Below, piece after piece: positions 1 through 11,898 of a DNA stretch of 64,000 bases. The DNA lies in NCBI GenBank assembly GCA_022393335.1, contig JAJEKB010021543.1, forward strand, positions 752,665 through 816,664. The letters run 5' to 3'. The position numbers were made by a program, and so were the translations under genes. The notes under the pieces were generated by a model. That model did no database searches. It saw only the letters and a program-made list of their open reading frames with translations, and was not told where the DNA came from. This DNA comes from Macrotrachela quadricornifera. Taxonomy: Eukaryota; Rotifera; Eurotatoria; Philodinida; Philodinidae. Positions within the stretch are counted from its first letter, which is position 1. The number at the start of each line of letters is the position of its first letter.

Positions 1-480
1 GAATTGGATGGTGTTCGTGGATGTGATATGCATCATTGGGACCGTTTCGTAATTCTGAGTATAAGATTTAGTAATGGTTACATGATAGAGACTCTAGATG
101 AAGTAATCGGAAGAAAAGTTACGAATTCAATATCAGTTTTAATTAAACGTTTTCCCGTTGTTGACTACCACGCGTCCTATCTTTCGATAGAGTTTTAGCA
201 GAAATATGTGAATAAAAGCGCGGTATCTGATTGGGACCCTACTGTTGGAACTTCATCGACATCAGCCATATAAATACCATTCAAATATGTGAAGGAGTAT
301 GACAGATGAATATACTCCATTCGTAGCAACTCATAAAACAATACTTCCTCTTTTTAGTTTCCTTTTACAAATCGTATTACCAGAAGCTGATTGCTTTTTG
401 GAGTGAGAAGAAAAGGAAACCCATTTATTCCCCTCGAAAGTGAATCGTAAGTGAAGGATATAGTGGAGGTGTCCATGAAA
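1..480. other. Left edge, no supportable gene
   Basis: Positions 4-198 stay open on the + strand for 64 codons, but the frame lacks an ATG at its start and I recognise no domain. It could be the tail of an exon lying left of the window. The rest is AT-rich and featureless. Confidence 0.3.
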
Positions 481-530
481 ACGGCTAGTCGTGAGTGGCC
501 GACCGGAGGGTGGCCGACGAACGGCTAGAC
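481..530. repeat. Short GC-rich palindrome, copy 1
   Basis: A ~50-bp imperfect palindrome. ACGGCTAGTCGT at one end is mirrored by ACGAACGGCTAGAC at the other, around a GGCCGACCGGAGGGTGGCC core. It stands out as GC-rich in AT-rich DNA. Six relatives occur in the window (816, 47115, 47467, 47804, 61843 and 62588). Confidence 0.7.
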
Positions 531-815
531 GTTAATGTGAAAAGTTGATTCAATATATAGAATTGAAAAGTCTGAAATAGTTTGAATGACTGTTCGCAGG
601 AACTTAATTGATACCCCTTTGAGAACGAATTCGACAGATTATCACTTTCCTGAAAATAAAGAAGAGATTGAAGTCTGTACTGAAATCCACACAATGTTAT
701 GTAAATTCGAGAAGTCTTTGATTACGAATCCATCCAATACGAGTGACTTAGTTTTCATATGTGCAAAAATGCTCATCTGACTGATGAGAAAATAGGAAAA
801 TAGACAATGCATCCC

Positions 816-866
816 AACGGCTAGTCGTAAGTGGCCGACCGGAGGGAGGCCGACGAACGACTAGAC
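816..866. repeat. Short GC-rich palindrome, copy 2
   Basis: Nearly identical to copy 1, which lies 335 bp to the left, and in the same orientation. The second arm reads ACGACTAGAC instead of ACGGCTAGAC. Confidence 0.7.
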
Positions 867-907
867 ATTTGTTTGAGAGGCTTATCGTAAGTAAAATGAG
901 TCACAGT

Positions 908-1123
908 CAGAGGTGCAGAATCTACCCGTGTGCGGGAACGCGCGTTCGGGGAAATTTTCTGATTCTGGGGAAATTTTCGAAAAAGTATTGCGTTTTGAGA
1001 AGTTTTTTTGAAAAGTTATTGCAGTTGACGAAGTTTTTCGGAACTACCAGACCTCCAAAAATTCGTCGAAAGATTTCCCCGTTTGGGGAAATTTTCTTTT
1101 TTACGGCAGATTCTGCACCTCTG
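908..1123. mobile_element. hAT-type MITE, 216 bp, perfect 8-bp TSD
   Basis: The ends are perfect 16-bp inverted repeats, CAGAGGTGCAGAATCT at 908-923 and its complement at 1108-1123. They are flanked by an exact 8-bp direct repeat GTCACAGT (900-907 and 1124-1131). An 8-bp duplication plus a CAGRGGTG-like terminus is the signature of the hAT superfamily. There is no transposase; open frames across it are by-products. The interior repeats GGGGAAATTTTC-like blocks. Confidence 0.85.
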
Positions 1124-1269
1124 GTCACAGTAAAAGACTTTTTGAGAAGTCATCAAGTGTTTCGATTAATGAACTAAAACAAATCTTTATTTTATCTTTG
1201 GCGTGGTGACCGACATGATCACATCCTTTCAGTAGAGGGTCAGCGGCAATTGCGCCGCGTTACTTGTAT

Positions 1270-2177
1270 GATTGATATGATCAACAAATCTAGCCTAATG
1301 ATTTTTCTTTACATCATTTTCGAATTTTTGACTATTGCACCTTTCTACGGAGTTTCGAAACAGATTTTTTCGAAATTTATTCTTTAGAAGTAACTAAGAC
1401 CATTAAGTCAATGATGCTGATCACGAATATAACCATGTTAGATTTCAACAATGTATACCTAGAAAAGTAGACGGTTTTTACCTATGCCTGAATTTTGAAG
1501 TCCTGACTGAGTTTTTGATCTTCTTTATACATAGATTGGTCTCTAGACGATATAAAAATCCGACATTTAGATACAATTTTCCAAGCTCTGCCGGCACTTG
1601 TGTGAATAAAGAGAATCTGGGAGATATACTTATTCAAGACATCGAAATCGGATGAGAACTCTAATAGAATGACCATAAGAGAGAGCATGAACAACTGCAT
1701 AAGAATGATATAGTTCCACGCAAGCCAAGAAGCGTTAAATGTACTATCACTGCTAGAAAAATCAATACTCATGATCATTCTATTAGAATTCTGATCCGAT
1801 TTCAATGTCTTGAATAACTGTAAATCTCAGATTCTCTTTATTCACTCAAGTGCCGGCAGAGCTTGGAAAATTGTATCTGAATATCGAATTTTTAGATCGT
1901 CTAGAGACTAATCCATGTGAAACGAGATTCAAAAACCCACTTTGGACTTCAAAATTCAAGCATGGGTAAAAATCATCTACTTTTCTGGGTATACATTGTT
2001 GAAATCTAACATGGCCATATTCGTGATCAGTATCATTGACTTAATAGTCCTAGTTACTTTTCAAGAATAAATTTTGAAAAAATCTGTTTCGAAACTCCGT
2101 AGAAAGGTGCAATAGTCAAAAATTCGAAAGTGATGTAAAGGAAAATCATTATGCTAGATTTGTTGATCATATCGATC
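1270..2177. mobile_element. Foldback element with ~430-bp inverted arms
   Basis: The left arm (about 1270-1680) and right arm (about 1770-2177) are inverted copies with a low level of divergence. For example, TATGATCAACAAATCTAG at 1276 returns inverted near 2170, and the TCTGCCGGCACTTG block near 1588 returns inverted near 1850. The unique centre is ~90 bp. No coding capacity or clear target duplication is visible. The right arm ends less than 100 bp before the first usable exon of the mucin-like gene. Confidence 0.75.
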
Positions 2178-2263
2178 TTATGACATTCACATAGTTATAT
2201 CTTGAAAATATCGTGACGTGGAAAATGGTTCTAACATCCCTTGTCCTTTCTATCATCTATTTA

Positions 2264-4523
2264 GCAAAGACTCACAATCATCACAGTACTGCTTCAAATT
2301 TTATGTATCACAAAATGGTGTATGCGCTTGTCCTGGTGACATTTGTATTACAACATCTACAACGTCAGTAGATAAGAATAAATTCATTCCATTTTTATTT
2401 CATTGATTTTTTTTATATTAGAACAACAACAACGACAACAACAACTAGCGCAACTACTACAACAACATCAACAGCAACTACTACTACAACAACAACAGCA
2501 ACTACCACTACGTATATTACCATCTCATTATTTCATTTCTATAGATTTTAAATCTTTTCTTTTTTTTTAGAACAACAACAGACACTACCAGGTAATCGAA
2601 GAATAATTCTAAAATCTCTGATATTGTTGTATAAAACGTTATTGTAGCACTTCATCAACATCTACGTCCACATCATCAACATCATCGACGTCCACGTACG
2701 TTATTTTGTATTTTGAGTCACGAAAATCAATCAATCTTAATTTGTAGTTCTACAACGAGTACCACTTCAACAACGTATGTTTATAGTTCATTTTTGTGTA
2801 ATAATATGTATATAAATATTTAAATTCATGTAGTTCAACGACATCGACTACTTCAACCACTTCAACGTACAGTCTCAGACTAAATTAGATTTATTATTTA
2901 TTGAAACTTATTATTCTGTCTGTATCTATATTGTAGAACATCAACATCGACAACAAGTACGACGACAAGTACAACGTGAGTTATTCTAATTGCATTTGAA
3001 AAATTAATTTTATAATTATCTTATTCTATTAATGCATACAGGTCAACAACAACAACAACAACAACGACAACGACAACAACCACATCAACAACAAGCACAT
3101 CGTAAAAATTCACTTTCTATATTTTTAAATCAAATATTGACATGTACTTTTGAATAGAACTACGTCGACATCAACGACTAGTACTACCGCAACAACTACA
3201 ACAGAAACACGTTTGTTCCTATTTATTTTCATTGAAATGATGTAAATTGATTTTGTTTGTTAATATTAGCTGATTCTATTAACTGGCCATTGATTGGAAG
3301 TATTATTGGTTTACTTCTTCTTGCTGCACTTATCTGTTTGTCTTGTATTTGTTGGCATTGTTGCTGGTTTGCTCTTTCTCAAAATGAGCCTGTTGTGTAA
3401 TTTTTTTTTCTTTTATAGTAAATTTTGTTGCTGTATCTATGCCTTGGAGCGCGATGGAACTTATGAATTGTATCATATTGAGCGTTGCATTGATCCAGAT
3501 TGTCATTGGTCAAAGACGTCTCGTTCGCGTAGCTGCTTGCCTGTATCTCCGAAGAATTATCTTGACTTCAGTTCATATGATGAGAACATAAATAGTTCTG
3601 CCAGTTATCGACCATTAATAATAAATGATTTTATTGATAAAACATCTGATTCACTCAACGACGTAACCGATATCAGTATGGGGACTTTTCAAGTAGACAG
3701 TTTTCTTTCAATGGTCGACAATCGTGTTCGTCGAAAATCAACTGCTGATGTATCTGTTTCGAAAGTTAAAATAGCGGACAGATTATACAATGCAGGAAAT
3801 GTTCGAATCAAACCACCGAATCGGAATGCGGAAGAAGATTTAGAAGATTTACCCGTTGTTCGGTTGGGAAGCAGTGACAATATAAAAGTAACTCGAATAA
3901 AAACATCAAAAAAGTCGGAAATACGTGATCTTGATAATAAATTGGGACAGCACAATGTACGGGAGTCCATTGAGAAGATAATTTCAACACGAAAAAGTCC
4001 GAAAATTTCTAGTGCTATTCGAGTTATTCGTGTGCCTTCACAATCGCCAACACAGATGCAATTGTCTGCACCTGATGAACTTCGTCAGTCGATTGTTATG
4101 AACACTATTCAGTTAGATTCTATTGATAAAAGTAGACAAGCATCATCAGCATTAGCGAAGCTGAAGAACGACAAAGTTCATGTGAAACACATTCCATCGG
4201 CTCATCGACCAATGACAGTAAATGAAGGTCCTGTCTCACAGATTGATACAAACAACTTATCACTAGATCGTTCCATATCGATAATGTCAGCTCCTCCCAT
4301 CACTACTGAAAATTCTAACAGATTTCCATCTGCAATTCATATCGAACGCGTACCAACAGCAAAAAAAAAGAAAGAGACGGAGAATGCTGCTGTTTCTCTT
4401 CAGTCGACTGTTAAAATGTTAGAACGTACGATGAAGTATAAGAAGCATAGCGGGACAAAGGTTGGAGCGAGTGTCACAGTCGAAAAAGTACCACGAGAGA
4501 ACAAGTCGACTAACGATACTTGA
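2264..4523 (+). CDS. Mucin-like Thr-rich single-pass membrane protein, 5' end unresolved
   Basis: An exon with four Cys (to 2363) leads into seven Thr/Ser mini-exons (2422-2511, 2571-2591, 2648-2695, 2748-2774, 2834-2866, 2937-2975, 3042-3101). Then come 3158-3210, a transmembrane exon 3270-3366 and a long last exon 3419-4523. Phases agree at every junction. The membrane helix (SIIGLLLLAALICLSC) is followed by a Cys cluster and a ~360-residue cytoplasmic tail rich in Ser, Lys and Arg with no domain I recognise. The final intron is best placed at 3367-3418 (52 bp); a 22-bp intron at 3397-3418 is the less likely alternative. No in-frame ATG precedes 2264, so the first exon is missing or lies beyond the foldback at 1270-2177. 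The stalk is probably O-glycosylated and outside the cell (inference from composition). Confidence 0.7.
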
Positions 4524-5593
4524 TTAAACTACCTGATTTTTCGGATTGTTTATTATTGATCGCTAGTAATTTTATGTATTGTATCATTAAATTATCGAAT
4601 AAACCTATGCATTTAATGTATACAATTCATATACAATCCTCAATTAATTATGATATTCACCTCGGGTTAGTCATTCGACCATTATGTATTCTCTCTATAT
4701 TTATTGCATCATCCTTAATCTCTCAGCATTTTTTCTGTATTCATTATCGAACTTTAGATTCTGTATATTGACTCTATGCATTCTATATCTCTTCGTTCGT
4801 GCTATCTATTTCAAGTTTCTATAAGAATTATTTCGTTGTTTTCATAATATCCATCTCCTCTTTGCATCCATGCGTTCATTCAATCCTTGGTCTTATAAAT
4901 AGATTGGTTTTAGTATGGATAAAGATTGTTATAACTTAAGCGATCCTTTTCGTAATAAAACACAGTTTCCTTTTCATTCTTCATTTCACATTTTTTAGGG
5001 GATTTTTTGAGCAAAACTAGGACGAAAATAAATGTACTTTTACTTTTTGTACTTATACTTAAGTAAGGAAAAAAACTTAGTATTTTTACTTTCAATAGAA
5101 AATGAACTCTTTATATATATTTACAGCATTTTTCGATTTCGTGAAAATTTCGACAGTTATGCACAGTCAGAATTCTATCTTGGGAACGACTGAACAGTTC
5201 AAGTTTTCCACTGGTTTATTAGGGTTTCTTGACGTGCTCTTTCTTTTTGACTCGAGTAAGTTTTCTCCAAAATGCTCGGAAGACGTGTTTCTAAAAAACT
5301 GAGGTTTTATACATGAGCGGTAGAAAAAATTTTTAAATTTCATATTCGAATTCAGCATTGAAAGACGAACATTTTTAAACAAAATTCAAGTCTCTAATCC
5401 AAAGTACAAATTTATGAATTGAGTTCCAAGTTTTTGAAAGTCTCTTTTTCTTACATTTAAAATAGTTCAATCCAGGTAGGTGATAGAAAATCAAAAGCTA
5501 AGCAAAGGTAGGGGTTTGGCATTATTCATATACTATGTGATTATGATTTTCTAGAGGATCTCTGAAAAATCAATGCTCTAATTTTTCTGAGTT
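4524..5593. other. 3' UTR and intergenic DNA
   Basis: The first few hundred bases are probably the 3' UTR of the mucin-like gene (an AATAAA lies near 4599). The remainder is AT-rich with homopolymer runs and no convincing coding potential on either strand. Confidence 0.4.
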
Positions 5594-6147
5594 TTAAACC
5601 TCGTTATTGAACTGTTTATGGTTTCTATAAGTACAAGAAAAATAGAGTTCTTTATAGGCATTTTGAAAGAAAAGGAACTTATATTCACCTAACATATTCA
5701 AATAAGCAATATTAATTTTAACACAACAAACACTATGCTTAGTCATACTATGTTTCACATTGTATGTAATATCAATTGCAGTGCCATCAGTTTTGATTAT
5801 GATTCTCAAAACATGTCTTTTTTTTCAGAGTGTAGTGCAAAAGATTTTTCATTGATCATTGAATTCTTCATATGACTGTCCGCTGCACCACCACATATTT
5901 TATCAAGATTATCTTTGATATATTTTTTAGTATCGCCGAAGGTAAATTTTGGTAGTGAAGGTATATCAGATATATCAAAAAGGAGAATGAACATATGTGA
6001 TGCAATCTTTGTACTAATATATAATAGAAAAAATTCTACATCTCTAGTCACCAGATGTGTGAACTTTGTTTTCCTTTTTCCTCTTACATGTTTCATGAAC
6101 ATATAAGTCTGTACATATCGTCTAGGCATCACCGAGATATTGTCCAT
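5594..6147 (-). pseudogene. Unrecognised protein gene with one frameshift
   Basis: Two minus-strand open frames overlap by 4 bases (6147-5806 and 5809-5594). The break falls in a run of four T on the coding strand near 5808. One more base in that run would fuse the frames into a ~184-residue protein starting MDNISVMPRR. I recognise no family. The composition (basic N-terminal third, hydrophobic patch ISTKIASHMFILLFDIS) looks protein-like, and the gene lies just outside the piggyBac element at 6308. The frameshift may be a homopolymer consensus error or real decay. Confidence 0.4.
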
Positions 6148-6307
6148 GTGAACACAATGAAGAGTAATATCATTATGATCTTATAGCGTATTTACATAAC
6201 GGATCAAAATATGTGCATATGAATGTCGGAAGCATGTTAAGATATTCAACTATGATATTTTTATTGATTTGTACTTGTGGAAACCATAAAAAGTTCAATA
6301 ATGAAGT

Positions 6308-8352
6308 TTAATCTTTTGGCGGTGGGATTAGTTTTACTAGAACAACTTTATCATATCGCATGGGTAACTAATGCCTATTACACTCTGTAAAGAATTTGCA
6401 CAGTTTGCAATCAAAAGAGTCTATTTTATTGTTAGGAATTCTAGAAAGCAAAGGGCTTCGCACTGTACAATATACTTTTTACTAGAAGTATCGTCATGCG
6501 CACGGTCGTCTCCACTGATGGTTTTCCTTGACGAGTCTATCGTTGAACGTCAGATTCTTCCACAAGTACTCGAATTACTTTTAGTTGGAATTCGAAAAGA
6601 CGAATGGTTTCCATAGTTTTCAGTTTGTATAGCACATAGGTATTGTAGAGCGTGATATTAAGTATATGAAAAAAAACGTTTTTTATACCACTTCAACAAC
6701 TTGCGCACAGATTCGGAAAAAGATATTTGCGTATCAGATTTGTTGACGAGTCCCATATTTTCGTTGTCGTCTCTGACAAAAATTGGTTTCACAACTCGTT
6801 GATGTATTTCACGCTTTGTTTTCTCGATCGTTATCATTTCTGATCGATGAATAGTTGAAAGCATATACATATTCGGTTTGTCTTTCCATTTGAGAGCCCG
6901 AAGTATGTCGATAAAAAAGAATACTTTATCATTCTGTTCCAGCATAATCGGCTGGAAATTTAGTAAGCCACGATGATTTACTTTTACAGTACCACGAGCT
7001 CCTGTTTGGTTCTGATGTAGTAATTCAAACAGTGCAAGACTAGAATACTAGTAATCCATGTATAAGTTATGGCCTGTATGAATATATATTTCTAATAGTT
7101 TCATGACAATAGAATCAGAAACGCCGAGAGCCTTATCAGTGGCCACTAGTTTTAATGATCCAGTATAGACTAAAACATCCAAAATGAAACCTGTGCGGTA
7201 GTCAAATAATACGTAAAATTTGACTTCAAAACGGCTTCGTTTAGATGGAATGTATCGCTTAAAATGAAGTCGATCTTTCTATAGCAAAAGATTTTCATCA
7301 ACCACTAGATTTTGATAAGGGTACATGGTGTTTCCAAATACTTTTTTTCAGATCATCTAGTATTGAGCCCAACTTTGATAATCTGTCCCTGGTAAATATA
7401 GTGCTGAAAATCGGTGTTTCTATCAGCGGATCAATGGACCAGTACTCTTTTATCCGATGCTTTTTCACTTGAGACATAAGCATCGTTGTTGTCAAGAAGG
7501 TATACATTTCATCAATGCTAGCATTCACCCACGGAGGCATATGAAAAGCCGAAAAAAACTAACAGGATTTTGGAGTTGATCGCCATGTGAGCGCTAGTCG
7601 ATTCCCGATTGGTGAGAATTGAATCGATATAAAAATGGTGTAAAATCGGTCTGAAGCCATTCTCTGTTTACGGAAGACGAGCTACGCCTTACAACTCGAC
7701 GATCGATCCCAGATGAATTCTTAGACGTTGCCATGTTCACATCACTTTCGCTTTCAGATTAGCATCAGTTCGAATTTCTAACAGTTCGTCTTCAAATGTT
7801 TGTTGATGCAAAGCCATTTGTAACGATTTCTGCTCTATGTATATTTTACGAGAACGAAACAGCGAATGATTAACGTTATCAGACCAACAGAGAGCTACGT
7901 TTTCCTCGAATGCATATCATCACGCAAAGCGTTGTATCATACGAAAATGCAATCATAATGGAATATGCATATAGTGCAGAACTAAGGATGACGAAGAGAA
8001 AGGATAAGATAGATAGTAGGAATCATGATTAAGACATTTTATGTTTGATGATATCGCACTATAACACTGATAAACGAAAAGAGAGAAAGATGCACATGTA
8101 TAACTCCTATAGGCTGAAAAAAACACTTTCTTCAATGTTTTTTCGACAGATGGTGATCAGGCGTTGGAAATATTATATTAAAAGTACGTCTTTCCTACCA
8201 CAGTCTCAACCAGCTTAAGATTGTCTCTTCCTGTAACAGACAGAACGCATTAAGTACTAGTATTAACTCGCAGTCAGAGTACGATTTAATGCTTAAGTCA
8301 AAGGAAAATTTCCAGTATTCCATTTATGGGATGTCCGCCGCCAATGGGTTAA
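6308..8352 (-). mobile_element. piggyBac-like DNA transposon, decayed
   Basis: The element is bounded by TTAA at 6308-6311 and 8349-8352, the obligatory piggyBac target. The right end reads, inward, CCCATTGGCGGCGGACATCC. The left end, TCTTTTGGCGGTGGGATTAG, is a diverged inverted counterpart. The interior carries a piggyBac transposase on the minus strand. Confidence 0.65.
6658..7734 (-). pseudogene. piggyBac-family transposase, inactivated
   Basis: Translated segments match the piggyBac (DDE_Tnp_1_7) fold in order. The N-terminal region from ATG 7734 holds REWLQTDFTPFLYRFN. It is followed by IDEMYTFLTTTMLMSQ and YWSIDPLIETPIFSTIFTRD (7540-7298), then NLVVDENLLL, YIPSKRSRF, DYRTGFILDVLVYTGS and HNLYMDY, and finally ALKWKDKPNMYMLSTIH and MGLVNKSDTQIS. 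The catalytic Asp positions known for the family (VVDE, LYMD and NKSD contexts) are present. Stops replace Trp after LLL and after LYMDY, at least one frameshift separates the N-terminal part, and the Cys-rich C-terminus is degraded beyond confident reading (6370-6650). It cannot encode an active enzyme. Confidence 0.8.
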
Positions 8353-10488
8353 GGATTTTTTCAGACATAGCTTGATATAATTTAGCTCCAACGATGTCCA
8401 TGCGATAGAGTTCGTCAAATTCTATCTTGGTCCACTTCCTAGACGAATTTTACCAGAAAATAGTCGAATCCTGATGTAAGATATCCTACGTTCGTCTTGT
8501 ATGCCTGCATGACCTACTTGTCTTATTTTGTATACCTTTTTACCCACTAATACAATGAGAACAATCCAAAATGATAAGAAGATATGTATTGAAAGTAACG
8601 TTATATAATTTATAGAAAAATCAAATGAAGTAATTTGGACTCGAAATGTTACTTATATATAGTCTCATGAATCTATCTTGAAAGTGGGTGAGGGTTCATT
8701 ATTTTAATAAGGAAGTATCTGTTTCAGCAGAAACTTTTAAGACATTCTGAAGTTCATAAGACTTATTTATGCGCTACCATCTAAGGTCCATATTTTTTCA
8801 TCTGATTTTTCTATACATACTTTGCCAAAGATCAAAAATTCATTAAAATGGTAATAACACTGAAAAAAGGGCAATAATAAGACGAGACCTTTTTATATTT
8901 TTCTAGTCTCCACAAGTATGACCGATATTATTAGTTGGAACAGTTTCTCTTTAGTTAAACTTTTTTATAGTTTCTATTGTATCGTTAAGCATATCAACCT
9001 ATTATATAGCATTCAGACAATATATATATATACATATAATGTTTCTTCGCTAATCTCTTAAATGTTACTGTATTCAAGCTAAAGACAAATAAAACGCAAG
9101 AATGTTTTTTTTTCGTTCTGCCATATGGATACACAGCCGCGGAAACGAAATGTTTATCAATATGGCTGGATTAATCCACGTGTCATATACGATAAAATAT
9201 ATGATGTCTATTGCTGATTCACGACGATATAATGTAAGAGAGAGTGATTTTTTTATTTTTCTATAAGCTTGTAAAGAACGCAAGAATTTTGTAGACTCAG
9301 GAGATTAATGCTCTAGTCACGCCATCGAAGAGAAAAAAGAAAATTAAGCATAGCAAAACATATCGATATCAAATGAAGTATTTATCGATTGCTGATGTAG
9401 CCGTTCATGTTTGTATATAAATCAACCATTTTCATTTTCATTTTCTTATTTTCTTGCTTTCAATTTTTTCTTATGTAATATAATTCCACATTAAATACTT
9501 TTACTACAGTTCTTTAGCAGTCGCTATCACATTCTACGTTAGTTTTCATCATTGACAAAATCACAGAAAAATAAATAGAGTTGGTAATAGAGATTAAAAA
9601 TAGTAAATTTTATCACTTTGTAGTAAAGAAGAAGATACTTGAAAATATCATAGTATGGTCTAAGAAGTAAAGCAAAATTACTGCTGCAACGCTCATTCAG
9701 AAAAAATAGACTTTTGCGACACAAAAAAAAATTAAAAAGATCAATAATCGATAATCACAAAATTATTATAGTACAGTCTCTTAATAGTGTACACCAAAAG
9801 CATCGTTCTAGAATGTTCAATGCATGAAAGAGTCGACTTTAAACAGGTGTTCACACAGGGAGATTCTGCTGTAATAGTGTTCATCACATAAAATTTCATA
9901 AACAGCACTATGAATTATTATTTTCTATCAGATGTAAATGATAGATGAACAAAATTTTCTTGATGCCATCCACAAACCAAAAGAAGCTATTTCTAAATAA
10001 TACTGGAATAAAAGTAAGACTGTTTTATTTTTTTTCAAAAAATAATGCTTTGTCGAAAGTATGGACTTTATTTTCACTTGAAGTGACTATCATTACAAAT
10101 GTTATAAGACAATGTTATTGCTTTTATTGTATTTTTTCGTGTGAAAATATCCTTAACAGAATGTATATGCGCTCTTTTTCTTATATATTAACAAGCATGA
10201 CAATCTTGACTGATCAACAAAACAATTTTCATTCGTCGCTAAATGAAAACGAATCAACACAATGAACATTGAGTATTATCCGTCCTATCTATATAACGTC
10301 TTAACAAAATGTATCCAGTAGCGCGATTATTGAAAATTTTTGTATATCACCTCAAAGATGTGCATTATGGAAGGAAGCATGGTGAGAATAATCATACATT
10401 TCTTTTGCTTACTTTTTACAGTAGTTCATGATGCTCATCTTATATTCTTTTTCTTTTGGGTTGGATACAATGACACTCTGGCAACTGC
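8353..10488. other. Long AT-rich stretch without a supportable gene
   Basis: Open frames at 9074-9283 (-), 9539-9724 (-) and 9945-10265 (+) are short, hydrophobic or low in complexity, and lack splice-consistent partners. A (TA)n tract lies at 9024-9040. I see no transposon ends here. Upstream exons of the small gene at 10489 could lie in the last 200 bp, but I could not define them. Confidence 0.4.
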
Positions 10489-10862
10489 ATGTCTGGAAGT
10501 TTCTTCAATAACTTTGGTGAAAACTGGCAATGTGAGTGAAGTGATTCGTTGTTTATCTCTATCAAATTAAATTTTTGTTCTTATCTTTTGTTATTTTATA
10601 GCTGCTGCGAATAATCTGAATGACATAGTAGTGGTTTCGGGAACAATCGTGAAGATCGAACTTGTCGAGTCAGCTCAATATCAAAATCATCTCGATTTTA
10701 AAGTATAGTAAGTGTTACGTCCTAGTAACTGATAGAAAAAATATTTATTATAGTTACAACAGCAGCGAATCGGCAAAGCACTATTACGATCATGTACAGA
10801 AGATCAACAACTGGCAAACAAATGTCATGTTGATAAATATGCACCATATTCAAATACCTTAA
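10489..10862 (+). CDS. Small three-exon gene, 85-aa protein of unknown function
   Basis: Exons 10489-10531, 10602-10707 and 10754-10862 join in frame across GT..AG introns of 70 and 46 bp. They give an 85-residue protein starting MSGSFFNNFGENWQSAANN and ending at TAA 10860-10862. The middle (NDIVVVSGTIVKIELVESAQ) is alternately hydrophobic, as in a beta sheet. The last exon is rich in Tyr, His and Asn. There is no signal peptide, membrane segment or domain I know. The start is the first ATG in frame after a TGA; unseen upstream exons remain possible. Support comes from consistent phase and coding-like composition, not from recognised homology. Confidence 0.5.
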
Positions 10863-11181
10863 AAAATGCATCATTTGATTTAATGACATTATATCTATCT
10901 TATTCCATTGTCTTTTCTATGTAGTATTAGCTCAACTCTGATATATATAGTAAAATATCTACAAAAAATGATTAGTACAAATTGAAAACTTCTCTTGTAA
11001 TTATTAAAATGTCAGCTCTTGTAATTTGTCCTTTTTCATCTATACTTTGAAAATAAAATGCTTATTGAACAAAACTCTCATTCATCTACATGTCTACAAC
11101 TAAATATAAGAGTCTTACCTGAAGTGAGCTCCACGCGTAAACTCCAAATTTGGAGCTCACTTACGCTTCAACATTTTACTA
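10863..11181. other. Left flank of the mariner insertion, probable F-box gene remnant
   Basis: The last ~60 bp before the transposon stay open in the frame that continues on the other side at 14896, so they are probably the interrupted part of the F-box gene. A hairpin (GTGAGCTCC at 11124 against GGAGCTCAC near 11153) lies in this stretch. Nothing else is identifiable. Confidence 0.4.
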
Positions 11182-11709
11182 TTGTCGACGCCAGAAGTAA
11201 ATGGAGAAAACTGTGCAAAGAATATCTTCCGAACTGATACAGCTAGCGAGCTGATCTTTTCACCATTAGAAAGAGGATAGTCTGGGATACAAGTGTATGC
11301 TATATTCAATGGGTTAACCTTTGATCAAGGTTGTTAGTTATCATTGAAGATTTTGTGCGTCACCGAACAAAAACTTTTTTCATGAGTTCTCAACTCCAAG
11401 GTAACCGTTCGATAGCCCAGAGTCTACTCTTTTAATCTACGCAAACCTGACCTTTCTATCATTCGTTGTTCAAAAATTATCCTCGTTACAGTGAGCGTCT
11501 GTAACCTTCAAAAAATGCGATTTTTTTTCGAGAAAAGAGCCTTGTTATTGTATATCCATGAATGTTTTCAATCATTCTACTGAGTTGATCGATGGTGATC
11601 TAATTGTCATGTAGACATGATTTACTTTGATCAACATTGACTTTTATCAGTCTTTCGAACTATGACATGGCTAGTGCTTTCTATTAGCCATTTTCGCTTT
11701 TATTTTGCT
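11182..11709 (+). repeat. Left TIR of the mariner-like element
   Basis: Pairs with 14368-14893 in inverse orientation over ~527 bp. The differences are scattered substitutions and small indels. Confidence 0.9.
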
Positions 11710-11898
11710 CGTCACGTAAAATTTCACAGCGAAAGATGTTGCCTGTGCTTTTTCTTTCATGTCTCTAGCCATTGGAAGGAAAAAAGGAATGATAGATTTT
11801 TTTGAGTAATTTGTATTCGTATATGTATATATACACAAGTATATACATATATATCGATCGTATTGTTACTTGTGTCATTGTTTCCACACATTCTCATC

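Noticed and set aside
869..1177. 102-codon open frame on + (and 68 codons on -)
   Set aside because: Lies inside the 216-bp hAT MITE and reads through both inverted termini.
1482..1805. 107-codon minus frame
   Set aside because: Runs across the two arms and spacer of the foldback; no domain and explained by the inverted repeat.
3397..3418. 22-bp intron in the mucin-like gene
   Set aside because: A 52-bp intron from 3367 to the same acceptor keeps the same phase and fits the genome's intron size, though the short one cannot be excluded.
3689..3990. Minus-strand frames of 60-93 codons
   Set aside because: Antisense shadow of the long last exon of the mucin-like gene.
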